Positions 50,968 through 59,184 of a stretch of 64,000 bases of DNA are shown here, piece after piece. The stretch spans positions 1,240,001 to 1,304,000 of the forward strand of contig NZ_CP189974.1 of the NCBI RefSeq assembly GCF_051549785.1, written 5' to 3'. The position numbers and the translations under genes are program-made. The notes beneath the pieces are model-generated. The model saw only the letters and a list, made by a program, of their open reading frames with translations, was not told where the DNA came from and made no database searches. The stretch is from Caldatribacterium sp051549785 (GTDB lineage Bacteria; Atribacterota; Atribacteria; Atribacterales; Caldatribacteriaceae). Position 1 is the stretch's first letter, and each line of letters starts with the position of its first letter.

Positions 50968-52705
50968 GCGCAAGGGGCATCTTGTGAGGCTTTTTCGTTA
51001 CCTTGTGCCGTACTGGAGGTACATCCTTGGTGCTCTCCTTCTGGCGTTTCTTGGTGCCTTGCTCAACCTTGCCCTGCCCTGGCTTGTGGAGAAAACCATC
51101 GACCGGGCCCTCCTTGAGAAGAATCTGCGACTTTTAGTGTTCATTGCCCTGGGGATTGTGGGAATCTTCTTCGTCAAGGGCGTGGCATCCTATGTTCAGA
51201 GCTTCTGGGTTTCCCTTGCCGGCTTTCGAGTCATCACCCGGCTCCGCTCTGAGCTCTATCAGCACCTGCATCATCTCTCCGTGGCCTTTTTCCAGGAGAA
51301 CCCACCGGGGGAGATCATCTCCCGAATGACCAGCGATATTGCCGTTTTGCAGAACTTTTTCTCCAGTGCCCTTGTGACGATGCTCATGGACCTTTTGCTC
51401 TTTTTGGGTTCTGTGGTGTTCCTCTTTTTCATCCACTGGAAACTGGCACTGCTTTCGGTTGTTGTTTTCCCTCTGGTTGGTCTTTGCGTAGATATTCTGG
51501 GGAAGCGCATCCGGGGGTTTTCCCATCTTCTCCAAAGCAGGGTGGCTGCTCTGACCTCCCTTGTGGAGCGGACGGTGACAGGCATCAAGGTCATTCAGTC
51601 CTATGTTGGTGGCCACTACGAGGTGGAGAAGTTCGAGCGGGAAAACGAAATGAATTTCTACCTTGCCATGAAGCAGGCGAAAGCCAGGGCGCTCTTCAAC
51701 CCTCTCGTTGAGCTTGTGGCTTCCTGCGGTGTTACGGCGGTCATCTGGTATGGAGGGCGTGAGGTTATCAGGGGTTTCCTCACCCCCGGACAGCTCATTG
51801 CCTTTTTGGGGTATCTCGTCATTGCTTCTTCTCCGCTTTCTCGCTTCTCTTCGGGTTTCCAGCTTTTCCAGCAGGGCCTCGCTTCGCTGGAGCGGATTTT
51901 TGAATTCCTTGACACCGCACCCTTTGTTGCTGAGGACGAGGACGGTGTGGAACTCCGGGAGTTCAGAGAGCGCATTTCTTTCCGCAACGTTTCTTTCTCC
52001 TACAAAGGTGAGAAGATTCTCAGGAACTTTTCTCTGGACATTCGCAAAGGGGAAAAGGTAGGCATTGTCGGCCCAAGCGGTGCTGGAAAAACCACCATCA
52101 TCAACCTCCTTTTGCGTTTCTACGACCCTGATGAGGGTTGCATTGAGATCGACGGGATAGATATCCGGAAAATCAAGCTCTCGTCGCTTAGGAGCCTCAT
52201 TGGTGTGGTGCTTCAGGACGCTCTGGTTCTTGGGGGAACGGTCCGGGAGAATATCCTCTATGGGAATCTCAACGCTTCTGAAGAGGATATCCAGAGGGCT
52301 TCCCAGAAAGCCCGGGCTCATGAGTTCATCATGCAGCTTGAGCACGGATACGATACCGACGTAGGGGAGGCAGGATGCCGCTTATCGGGAGGACAGAGGC
52401 AGCGGATCGCTATTGCCCGGGCCTTCCTCAAGAATTCCCCTATTTTGGTTTTCGATGAGGCAACGTCGAATCTTGACCCTGAGTCAGAACGGTACATTCT
52501 TGAAACTATTGCTCAGATTGAGGAGGACAAAACCGTCATCATTGTTGCGCATTCCCTGCGGATGGTGAAAGACCTTGACCGCATTGTCCTTGTAGCCGAT
52601 GGGGAAGTCCAGGGGGAGGGAACTCACGAAGCACTCCTCCAGTCTCATCCGCTCTATCAGGCGCTCTTTGGATTTGAAGACAGAGCGCTGAGGGAGGCCC
52701 TGTAG
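50960..52705 (+). CDS. msbA: MsbA-like ABC exporter (lipid A flippase family)
   Basis: 581 aa half-transporter, six membrane helices (about 20-310) then an ATPase. Walker A is GPSGAGKTTIINLLLR, signature CRLSGGQRQRIAIARAFL, Walker B ILVFDEATSNLD, and the H-loop AHSLR. Its place at the end of the lipid A genes makes lipid A export its most likely job. It overlaps the LpxB-like gene by 8 bp and converges with a DUF4416 gene (49 bp overlap). Confidence 0.9.
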   Translation: MAERKGHLVRLFRYLVPYWRYILGALLLAFLGALLNLALPWLVEKTIDRALLEKNLRLLVFIALGIVGIFFVKGVASYVQSFWVSLAGFRVITRLRSELYQHLHHLSVAFFQENPPGEIISRMTSDIAVLQNFFSSALVTMLMDLLLFLGSVVFLFFIHWKLALLSVVVFPLVGLCVDILGKRIRGFSHLLQSRVAALTSLVERTVTGIKVIQSYVGGHYEVEKFERENEMNFYLAMKQAKARALFNPLVELVASCGVTAVIWYGGREVIRGFLTPGQLIAFLGYLVIASSPLSRFSSGFQLFQQGLASLERIFEFLDTAPFVAEDEDGVELREFRERISFRNVSFSYKGEKILRNFSLDIRKGEKVGIVGPSGAGKTTIINLLLRFYDPDEGCIEIDGIDIRKIKLSSLRSLIGVVLQDALVLGGTVRENILYGNLNASEEDIQRASQKARAHEFIMQLEHGYDTDVGEAGCRLSGGQRQRIAIARAFLKNSPILVFDEATSNLDPESERYILETIAQIEEDKTVIIVAHSLRMVKDLDRIVLVADGEVQGEGTHEALLQSHPLYQALFGFEDRALREAL

Positions 52706-53211
52706 AGCTCGCGGATCTTTCGCAGGACTGGTCGATAAGCCTCGCTCTGGTAGTCGGGGTACGTGTAGGGGAAAGGACGGAAATCGCCCTTCTCCCATTT
52801 GATGGTGGCCTCGGCGTAGATGCCTTGCCCAATGTACACCCGGTGGGAGAAGTTTTTGGTCGTGGCTAGGACAATCTTCCCCCCGTCAAAATACCCGGGG
52901 TCAAGGTTGATACGGCGGGGATGTGTGGCATCTGCTGTGGATTTTTCAAGCTCGTTGGTGAAAAGCTTGACTTCAGGAAGAATTCCGGGGTCCACAAGTT
53001 CCCGGAAAACAAGGAAAACCCGGAGGAGTCGTTCCCCGATGTCGCGGTAGTAGTCAGTGTACGTGAAGGGGATGGGGTCACTCTGCCATTCGATGTCTCC
53101 AAGGCGTTCAGTCAAGCGGGGAAGAAGGTGCACAAGCACCTCAGGGTCTTCGTAGAGCGTGGCGATGAAAAGCTTGACTGGTTGAGGAGGTCGCACTTCG
53201 CCCACAGCCAT
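52657..53211 (-). CDS. DUF4416 family protein
   Basis: 184 aa. PQPVKLFIATLYEDPEVLVHL at the N-terminus, WQSDPIPFTYTDYYRDIGERL, FTNELEKS, RRINLDPGYFDGGKIVLATTKNFSHRVYIGQGIYAE and WEKGDFRPFPYTYPDYQSEAY are the DUF4416 blocks; the strong conservation suggests an enzyme or RNA-linked role, but no function is known. Two in-frame ATGs (53223 and 53211) are possible; the first lies inside the -10 box of the promoter at 53222-53249, so the second is used here. It converges with msbA. Confidence 0.85.
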   Translation of the reverse strand: MAVGEVRPPQPVKLFIATLYEDPEVLVHLLPRLTERLGDIEWQSDPIPFTYTDYYRDIGERLLRVFLVFRELVDPGILPEVKLFTNELEKSTADATHPRRINLDPGYFDGGKIVLATTKNFSHRVYIGQGIYAEATIKWEKGDFRPFPYTYPDYQSEAYRPVLRKIRELYRASLSALSSNPKSA

Positions 53212-53221
53212 CACCACTTCC

Positions 53222-53249
53222 ATTATACCTGAGAGAGAATCTGGTACAA
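53222..53249 (-). promoter_or_regulatory. promoter of the DUF4416 gene
   Basis: On the - strand TTGTAC (53249-53244), 16-bp spacer, TATAAT (53227-53222). It overlaps the opposite-facing ferritin-like promoter. Confidence 0.6.
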
Positions 53250-53250
53250 T
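53242..53250 (+). promoter_or_regulatory. extended -10 promoter of the ferritin-like gene
   Basis: TGGTACAAT, 28 bp before the GTG start; a TTATAC 16 bp upstream (53223-53228) may act as a weak -35 and overlaps the opposite -10. Confidence 0.5.
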
Positions 53251-53278
53251 AGGAGACACACAAGAGGAGGTGGTACCG

Positions 53279-53761
53279 GTGGCATTCCGATTTGCCCCTT
53301 CGGAAATTCTCAGCATGGCTGTAGAGCTTGAGCGAAAGGGTATAGCCTTTTACGAACACCTGAAATCCAGAGCAACCCGGGAGGATGGAAAAACAATGTT
53401 CCAGTTCCTCGCCGATGAGGAACGACGGCACCTTGAGACCTTCACCAGGCTCCTTGAGGAGACGGGGGAGACCATTGTCGATGAGAGTGGCGAAGTCTCC
53501 CAGTACCTGGGGTCCATTGTGGAGACTGGAGTGCTTTCTAAGGTTCTCAGGGGAGAGGTTTCGGCGGAGCGCATGGGCCTTTCTGAAGCCCTCAGCACTG
53601 GTATTCAGGTGGAGAAAGAAAGCATTCTTTTCTACCAGGGGTTTTTGCCCTTTGTCCCCCGGGAGAAACAGCACTGGGTTGAGGAAGTCATTGCTGAGGA
53701 AAAGCGGCACTTCCTTCGTCTGGCCAGGCTTAAAGAGGAACTTACTGGGGAGGCAGTATGA
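53279..53761 (+). CDS. ferritin-like/rubrerythrin-type di-iron protein
   Basis: 160 aa four-helix protein. ELERKGIAFYEHLK, DEERRHLETFTRL, EVSA...QVEKESILFYQGF, and IAEEKRHFLRLARL carry the repeated E/ExxH di-iron ligands of the rubrerythrin domain; there is no rubredoxin tail. Likely role: peroxide reduction or iron handling. GTG at 53279 has AAGAGGAGG 8 nt upstream; the in-frame GTG at 53270 would overlap that site. The stop overlaps the next gene (ATGA). Confidence 0.88.
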   Translation: MAFRFAPSEILSMAVELERKGIAFYEHLKSRATREDGKTMFQFLADEERRHLETFTRLLEETGETIVDESGEVSQYLGSIVETGVLSKVLRGEVSAERMGLSEALSTGIQVEKESILFYQGFLPFVPREKQHWVEEVIAEEKRHFLRLARLKEELTGEAV

Positions 53762-54732
53762 CCATGGCGCATCGACGCGTCGTTATCCTCGTGGAAAATC
53801 AGTACCAGGAACTGGAGCTCTGGTATCCCCTCTTGCGGCTTCGGGAAGAAGGGGTGGAAGCAAAGCTCGTGGGGCCCGGGATTGAGGAAACCTTTCTTGG
53901 GCGTCATGGTTTTCCTGCCAAAGCTGAAATGGTCACTTCTTCCGTGTCCCCCAGGGATTTCGACGGTATCATTATTCCCGGGGGGTTTGCTCCTGACTAC
54001 CTTCGTCGGCTTCCAGTGGTCACGAACCTGGTGCGGGAGATGTACCAGCAGGGGAAACTGATTGGAGCGCTTTCTCGAGGGCCCTGGGTCCTCATCTCGG
54101 CGGACATTGTCCGGGGAAAAAGAGTTGCCGGGCTTGTCTCACTCCGGGACGATATCAATAACGCCGGTGGGGAGTTCGTTGATGCACCGGTAGTGGTGGA
54201 TGGGAATATTATCACCGCCCGTGGGCCGAATGAGCTTCCTCTCTTCATGCGCGAGGTTTTGGCTTTCCTCTGGCGGAGCCGGCCTCGCCTGAACGAGCCC
54301 CATCCTGATGGGTGGCTTATCGATGGAGCGGGGAATGTGCTCTCCCTTGCTCAGCTTCTTCGGGGAAAGCCGTCCCTGGTGCTCTTTTTTGATTCTGGTT
54401 TTAGCCCCCGGGGGACGACTTTCCTTCCCCGGTACAATGAGTGGGCGGAAAAGGTGGAGAAGAAAGGGGGGCTCTTTATAGGTATCAGCACCGAAAGCAT
54501 CTTTACCCACCAGGAACTCCAGCGCCGTCTCCACCTTGCCTTTCCTCTTTATAGCGATGTCTTTCTCGAGGTCACCAAGGCCTTTGGGGTTCTGGGGACC
54601 AGTGGCCTTGCGGAGTGGGCGGTGGTGCTCATCGATGCGCATGGTGTTCTCCGCTTTGCGGAGCGCTGTCCCGGGGGAGATATTGAAAGTCTCCCCGGTT
54701 TTCAGCGGAAATTTGAAAGCCTTTTTGGGTAG
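53758..54732 (+). CDS. DJ-1/PfpI domain fused to peroxiredoxin-like domain, both lacking catalytic residues
   Basis: 324 aa. Residues 1-172 follow PfpI proteases/DJ-1: VVILVENQYQELELWYPLLRL, GIIIPGGFAPD, and DDINNAGGEFVDAPVVVDGN. The PfpI nucleophile elbow AICHGP is GALSRGP (Ser106, Arg107) and the catalytic Glu is Gln15. Residues 195-324 follow AhpC/TSA peroxiredoxins: GKPSLVLFFDSGFSP, GLFIGISTES, VTKAFGVLG. The peroxidatic Cys of PGCT is Gly219 (SPRGTT); one Cys (304) is elsewhere. Both halves therefore look non-catalytic and may bind or sense. ATG with GGGGAGG upstream. Neighbours: ferritin-like protein and a disulfide oxidoreductase. Confidence 0.85.
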   Translation: MTMAHRRVVILVENQYQELELWYPLLRLREEGVEAKLVGPGIEETFLGRHGFPAKAEMVTSSVSPRDFDGIIIPGGFAPDYLRRLPVVTNLVREMYQQGKLIGALSRGPWVLISADIVRGKRVAGLVSLRDDINNAGGEFVDAPVVVDGNIITARGPNELPLFMREVLAFLWRSRPRLNEPHPDGWLIDGAGNVLSLAQLLRGKPSLVLFFDSGFSPRGTTFLPRYNEWAEKVEKKGGLFIGISTESIFTHQELQRRLHLAFPLYSDVFLEVTKAFGVLGTSGLAEWAVVLIDAHGVLRFAERCPGGDIESLPGFQRKFESLFG

Positions 54733-54742
54733 GAGGGAGAAC

Positions 54743-55387
54743 ATGGCGTTGCTCGAGGACAAAGATCGCAGGACGCTTGAAACGTACCTTGCGGAGCACC
54801 TTCTCCACCCGGTCACGCTCCGCTTCTTCACGCAGGAGCTTGAGTGTGAGACATGCCGCGAGGTGCGGATGCTCCTTGAGGAGGTCGTTCGTCTTTCACC
54901 GCTTCTGCACCTTGAGGTGCACAACTTCGTCCTGGATCGAGAAGTTGCAGCGGCTTTCCGTATCGACAAAATTCCGGCCTTCACCGTTGAAGGGGAGAAG
55001 GATTACGGTATCCGGTTCTTTGGTATTCCTTCAGGTTACGAGTTTTCAGGGTTTATCGAAACCCTGGTCTTTGTCTCGCAGAGGACTACAGACCTCTCGG
55101 AAGACACCAAGGCCTTCCTGAAAGCACTGACGAAGGACGTCACCCTTCAGGTGTTTGTGACACCAACCTGTCCCTTCTGTCCTCAGGCGGTTGTCCTGGC
55201 TCACAAAATGGCTTTCGAGAGCGATCGGGTTTCCTCCAGCATGGTGGAAATCCTCGAGTTCCCTCACCTGGCATATCGCTACGGCGTGCGAGCGGTCCCG
55301 AAAATTGTCCTGAACGAGACCGTTGCTTTAGAGGGGGCTGTCCCGGAGGCTTTTCTGGTGCGGAAAATCATAGAAGTTGCATCGTAA
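54743..55387 (+). CDS. protein disulfide oxidoreductase (two thioredoxin folds)
   Basis: 214 aa, the PDO/glutaredoxin-like type common in (hyper)thermophiles. The N-terminal fold has active site ECETC and the C-terminal fold has TCPFC with the cis-Pro in VRAVPKIVLN. It catalyses dithiol-disulfide exchange in the cytoplasm and may reduce peroxiredoxins. ATG at 54743 with AGGAGGGA 6 nt upstream; an earlier in-frame extension overlaps the previous gene and lacks similarity. Followed after 13 bp by a zinc alcohol dehydrogenase gene. Confidence 0.9.
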   Translation: MALLEDKDRRTLETYLAEHLLHPVTLRFFTQELECETCREVRMLLEEVVRLSPLLHLEVHNFVLDREVAAAFRIDKIPAFTVEGEKDYGIRFFGIPSGYEFSGFIETLVFVSQRTTDLSEDTKAFLKALTKDVTLQVFVTPTCPFCPQAVVLAHKMAFESDRVSSSMVEILEFPHLAYRYGVRAVPKIVLNETVALEGAVPEAFLVRKIIEVAS

Positions 55388-55400
55388 AGGGGGTTTCTCT

Positions 55401-56450
55401 ATGGGACAAACGATGAAGGCTGCAGTGATGAAGGGTATACGGCATATTGAAATCGAAGAGCTCCCCATCCCTGTCCCGAAGGAAGGGGAGGTTCTTATTC
55501 GCATCCGGAGTGTCGGAGTGTGCGGTTCGGATGTTCACTACTTTGTGGAAGGTCGTATTGGCGATTTCGTGGTCCAACCCCCGTTCATCCTGGGTCATGA
55601 GTGTTCGGGAGAGGTTGTGGAGGTAGGGAAAGGAGTAACGCATCTTAAGCCTGGGGACCGGGTGACCATGGAGCCGGGCATCCCCTGTGGCAGGTGCGAT
55701 TTTTGCCGCCAGGGGAGGTATAACCTCTGTCCCGAGGTGGTTTTTTGGGCCACGCCACCGGTGAACGGGACTTTCTGTGAGTACGTCGTGCACCCTGCGA
55801 ACTTCACCTATCCTGTGGATCCCTCGGTGAGCTTCGAGGAGGCAGCACTCGTGGAGCCACTGGCGGTGGGTATGTATGCCGTGCACCGGGCACAGGCAAA
55901 GCCCGGGGATGTGGCGCTTGTTCTTGGGAGTGGCCCGATTGGTCTTGTGACTTTACAAGCGTTGCTCTCAAGAGGCGTTACTGAGATTATCGCGGTGGAC
56001 GTTGTGGAGAAGCGACTCGAGAAGGCCCGGGAACTCGGAGCACGACTTGTCTTAAACGCTGCAAAAGAAGATGTAGAGGAAGAAGTTCGTGCCTTTACCC
56101 GGGGAAGGGGTGTTGATCTTGTTTTTGAAACTGCCGGAAGCATCCAGACGGCACAGCTTTCTGTGGAGGTGGCAAAACGGGGCGGAAAAGTCGTCCTTGT
56201 GGGTTTGCCCTCGAAGACGCATTTCGATTTTGGCGTCATCAGGATTCTCGATAAAGAGCTCGACGTCCTGGGGGTTTTCCGGTACGCCAACATGTACAAG
56301 GGCTGTGTGGACCTTCTCAACGCCCATCGGGTGAATCTCGCAACGCTCGTCACCCATCGCTTTCCCCTGGAAAAAACCCAGGAAGCTTTGCTTTTCGCCC
56401 ATGAGCACAAGGCCGAATCCATCAAGGTCGTGGTGAACGTTGGGGGTTGA
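55401..56450 (+). CDS. zinc-dependent alcohol/polyol dehydrogenase (MDR)
   Basis: 349 aa medium-chain dehydrogenase, close to the sorbitol/xylitol dehydrogenase branch. VGVCGSDVHYF and GHECSGEVVEVG hold the catalytic zinc Cys and His; CGRCDFCRQGRYNLC is the structural zinc lobe; LGSGPIGLVTLQAL is the Rossmann motif. It oxidises a secondary alcohol or polyol with NAD(P)+. ATG at 55401 with AAAGGGGG upstream. Followed by the thiamine riboswitch. Confidence 0.93.
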   Translation: MGQTMKAAVMKGIRHIEIEELPIPVPKEGEVLIRIRSVGVCGSDVHYFVEGRIGDFVVQPPFILGHECSGEVVEVGKGVTHLKPGDRVTMEPGIPCGRCDFCRQGRYNLCPEVVFWATPPVNGTFCEYVVHPANFTYPVDPSVSFEEAALVEPLAVGMYAVHRAQAKPGDVALVLGSGPIGLVTLQALLSRGVTEIIAVDVVEKRLEKARELGARLVLNAAKEDVEEEVRAFTRGRGVDLVFETAGSIQTAQLSVEVAKRGGKVVLVGLPSKTHFDFGVIRILDKELDVLGVFRYANMYKGCVDLLNAHRVNLATLVTHRFPLEKTQEALLFAHEHKAESIKVVVNVGG

Positions 56451-56459
56451 CGGGTAGGG

Positions 56460-56465
56460 TATAAT
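56460..56465 (+). promoter_or_regulatory. -10 element of the thiamine operon
   Basis: TATAAT ahead of the TPP riboswitch; no -35 at the right distance was found. Confidence 0.45.
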
Positions 56466-56477
56466 AGAAGAAAGCTC

Positions 56478-56577
56478 AATAGGGAACCGGGGGAGCTCCA
56501 TAACGCGGGGCTGAGAGGAGAGCGCAAGCTCTCGACCCTTTGAACCTGATCTGGGTAATGCCAGCGGAGGGAGTTGG
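56478..56577 (+). ncRNA. TPP riboswitch (THI element)
   Basis: The aptamer signature is complete: the CTGAGA of the pyrimidine sensor (56511-56516), a variable GAGAGCGCAAGCTCTC hairpin, then ACCCTTTGAACCTGATC and GGGTAATGCCAGCG with a closing GAGGGAG. TPP binding at high thiamine closes the structure and lets the terminator 10 nt downstream form, shutting off thiW-thiD. Confidence 0.97.
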
Positions 56578-56587
56578 TGGATTTTGA

Positions 56588-56620
56588 GCCACTTGCCGAC
56601 CTGGCAAGTGGCTTTTTTTT
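56588..56620 (+). terminator. riboswitch-controlled intrinsic terminator
   Basis: GCCACTTGCC, 5-nt loop, GGCAAGTGGC, then eight T. Perfect 10-bp stem plus T-run just after the aptamer and 14 bp before thiW: a transcription attenuator. Confidence 0.93.
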
Positions 56621-56633
56621 GGAGGTGGAGGAC

Positions 56634-57146
56634 ATGCGGGGAGGACATTTGCGAAAACTCCTGTACGCGGGGCTCTTTGTTGCTTTGGCTGTTGTGGCGT
56701 CAGGCTTCCATGTTCCCGTCGGTCCCGTGAAAGTCTTTCCTTTCCAGCACGCCATGAACGTCCTGGCAGGAATCACCATCGGGCCCTGGTACGGGGCGCT
56801 GGCGGCGGGAATAGCCGGGATTGTTCGCATACTCCTTGGGACGGGGACGATTTTCGCCCTCCCGGGAGGTATTCCCGGGGCCCTTGTGGTTGGTCTCGTG
56901 TATCGCCTCTGGCGCAGAGATGTTGCGGGGTTTTTCGAGCCTGCAGGAACGGGCATTGTTGGCGCTTTCCTCAGCGCGTACCTGGTGGCTCCGCTTGTGG
57001 GAAAGGCGGGGACTCTTCTCTTTTTCCAGGCCGCTTTCTTTGCAAGCAGTATTCCGGGGAGCATCCTGGGTGTTGTGATTCTCCGGGTTCTGCGAAGAAC
57101 TGTCCATGACGCGCTCTTTTGTGAGGAGGTTTCAAGACAATGCTAA
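56634..57146 (+). CDS. thiW: ECF transporter S component ThiW
   Basis: 170 aa, five to six membrane helices. KLLYAGLFVALAVVASGFHVPVG, KVFPFQHAMNVLAGITIGPWYG and LGTGTIFALPGGIPGALVVGL are the ThiW pattern; the protein is thought to bind the thiazole part of thiamine (or a precursor) for uptake. No ECF ATPase genes are in the window, so it would share a general module. ATG at 56634 with GGAGGTGGAGG upstream. First gene under the riboswitch; overlaps cytX by 7 bp. Confidence 0.9.
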   Translation: MRGGHLRKLLYAGLFVALAVVASGFHVPVGPVKVFPFQHAMNVLAGITIGPWYGALAAGIAGIVRILLGTGTIFALPGGIPGALVVGLVYRLWRRDVAGFFEPAGTGIVGAFLSAYLVAPLVGKAGTLLFFQAAFFASSIPGSILGVVILRVLRRTVHDALFCEEVSRQC

Positions 57147-58387
57147 ACGATGTGCAGCCCATCCCCAGGGAGAAACGACACCTTCTGGGGTTTGACCTCT
57201 TCCTCCTTTGGGCTGGGGCGGCAGTGGCGATATCGGAAGTCTGGGCAGGGGGTATTCTCGCCCCTCTGGGTTTTGTGGGTGGAATGCTGGCCATCCTTCT
57301 GGGGCATGTGGTGGGGAACACACCTTTTGCTCTCGGCGGAATCCTGGGGAGTGAACTCGGGGTTCCTGCTATGGTCTCGGTGCGGCTTGCCTTCGGGAGG
57401 TGGGGATCGTATCTGGCGTCTTTCCTCAACGTGCTTCAACTCATCGGCTGGACTGCCATTATGGTGATTATCTGTGCCCGGGCGGGAGACGAGATTCTTC
57501 GAGCACTCTTTGGGTTTTCCTCCCCCCGGCTTTTGCTCTTCATTGCTGGTCTCGTAAGCACGTTCTGGGCCTTTCTTGAAACCCCCTGGTGGAAGTGGAT
57601 GGAACGTGTGGCCGTAATTGCCCTGGCTGGGCTTTCCGGAGTTATGACGTTCGTGGCGTTGCAGCAGGTTTCCTTTGGCGAGCTCTTGCGACTCCGGGGA
57701 GAAGGGTCTTTGCCCTGGGGAGCAGGGTTTGACCTGGTGGTGGCCATGCCGATTTCCTGGCTCCCGCTTGTGGCTGATTACACCCGCTTTGCCCGCAACA
57801 CCCGGGGGGCTCTCTGGGGTACCTGGTGGGGGTATTTTGTAGCGAGTTCCTGGATGTACACCGTGGGGCTCGTGAGCGCCCTGACTACGGGGCGAACCGA
57901 TCCTCTCCCGGCCATGGTGGTGCTTGGCCTTGGCTCCATAGCGCTTGCAATCGTGCTCTTCTCCACTTTCACCACAACGTTTCTGGACATTTACTCGGCC
58001 GCGGTGTCTCTGCTCAATGTGCTCCCGCGCTTTCGGCAGAAAATAGCGGTGGCCCTTTTTGGGGCGCTGGGGACGCTTCTTGCCTTTGTCTTCCCCATGG
58101 AACGGTACGAGAGCTTCCTCTTCCTCATTGGTGCAGTGTTTGTCCCCCTTTTTGGCGTTGTCCTTGTGGATTACTTCGTGGTACGCAGGCGAAAGGCGCA
58201 ACCTGAAGAACTCTACGACAAGTGCCCGCCGATCGTCTGGGAGGCTCTGGTTTCTTGGGTTCTGGGCGTGGGGGTTTACGCCCTCTTCCTGAGGGTCTTC
58301 CCCGGTTTTGGCGCCTCTGTTCCGAGCTTTCTTGCTGCAGGAGGGCTCTACTGGGTCTGGCGGAGGAGGAAAGGCGCATGGAGTTAG
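57140..58387 (+). CDS. cytX: hydroxymethylpyrimidine permease CytX (NCS1)
   Basis: 415 aa, about 12 membrane helices. GFDLFLLWAGAAVAISEVWAGGI, LGHVVGNTPFALGGILGSELGVP, VAMPISWLPLVADYTRFAR, and TFTTTFLDIYSAAVS are NCS1/CytX motifs. CytX members are predicted importers of the HMP half of thiamine. Within a TPP-riboswitch operon that role is well supported. Overlaps thiW by 7 bp and thiM by 10 bp. Confidence 0.92.
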   Translation: MLNDVQPIPREKRHLLGFDLFLLWAGAAVAISEVWAGGILAPLGFVGGMLAILLGHVVGNTPFALGGILGSELGVPAMVSVRLAFGRWGSYLASFLNVLQLIGWTAIMVIICARAGDEILRALFGFSSPRLLLFIAGLVSTFWAFLETPWWKWMERVAVIALAGLSGVMTFVALQQVSFGELLRLRGEGSLPWGAGFDLVVAMPISWLPLVADYTRFARNTRGALWGTWWGYFVASSWMYTVGLVSALTTGRTDPLPAMVVLGLGSIALAIVLFSTFTTTFLDIYSAAVSLLNVLPRFRQKIAVALFGALGTLLAFVFPMERYESFLFLIGAVFVPLFGVVLVDYFVVRRRKAQPEELYDKCPPIVWEALVSWVLGVGVYALFLRVFPGFGASVPSFLAAGGLYWVWRRRKGAWS

Positions 58388-59184
58388 GAGAAAGATGTGC
58401 GGCAATCCTGGCACAGATTCGCCAGAGGCGGCCTCTGGTGCACCATATCACCAATATCGTTGTGGCCAATGACAACGCGAACACGATGCTTGCCCTTGGA
58501 GCTTTACCGGTCATGGCCTGCGCCCGGGAAGAAGTCGAGGAAATGGTTGCGGGCGCAGAGGCACTGGTACTGAACCTCGGGACTCCTACAGAAGGCATTA
58601 TCGAGAGTGCACTCCTTGCGGGGAAGAGGGCCAACGCCCTGGGTATCCCTGTTATCCTCGACCCGGTAGGAGCGGGAGCCACACGTTTCCGAAAGAGGGC
58701 CTCGCTTCTTCTCCTTGAGCGCGTTCGTGTGACCATTGTGCGGGGAAACGCTGCCGAGGCATGCGCTCTCCTTGGTCGTCCCTCCCGTGAGCGGGGAGTG
58801 GAATCCAGAGGAGAAGTGGAGGACCGGGCACTTCTGGCCCGGGAAGTGGCCCTGAAGTTTGGAGTCACCGCAGCGATTACTGGTGCAGTGGATTACGTGA
58901 GCGATGGGGAAAGGGTCGTTGCTGTCCACAATGGCCATCCCTTGTTGACCCGAGTAACGGGGACCGGGTGTATGGCGACCTCTCTGTGTGGGGCATTTGC
59001 AGCGGTGGAAAGCGATGCGCTTTTGGCTTCACTCGGAGCTTTAGGGTTTTTGGGGGTCTGCGCAGAGAGGGCAGCTTTCGATTCCCAGGGTCCCGGGAGT
59101 TTCCGTATGCGGCTTTTCGATGTGATGTACTCACTCTCGGAGGACGATTTTGCCAGAAGTCTCTCTTTTGAGGTGCTCCAGTGA
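58378..59184 (+). CDS. thiM: hydroxyethylthiazole kinase ThiM
   Basis: 268 aa ribokinase-like enzyme that phosphorylates thiazole for salvage. PLVHHITNIVVANDNANTMLALGALPVM, LNLGTP, IPVILDPVGAGATRFR, IVRGNAAE and TGTGCMATSLCGAF (anion hole and catalytic Cys/Asp region) are standard. ATG at 58378 with AGGAGG upstream, overlapping the cytX stop. GTGA overlap with thiE. Confidence 0.95.
   Translation: MELGERCAAILAQIRQRRPLVHHITNIVVANDNANTMLALGALPVMACAREEVEEMVAGAEALVLNLGTPTEGIIESALLAGKRANALGIPVILDPVGAGATRFRKRASLLLLERVRVTIVRGNAAEACALLGRPSRERGVESRGEVEDRALLAREVALKFGVTAAITGAVDYVSDGERVVAVHNGHPLLTRVTGTGCMATSLCGAFAAVESDALLASLGALGFLGVCAERAAFDSQGPGSFRMRLFDVMYSLSEDDFARSLSFEVLQ

Noticed and set aside
56447..56452. 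TTGACG as a -35 box of the thiamine operon
   Set aside because: Only 7 bp from the TATAAT, too close for a σ70 promoter.
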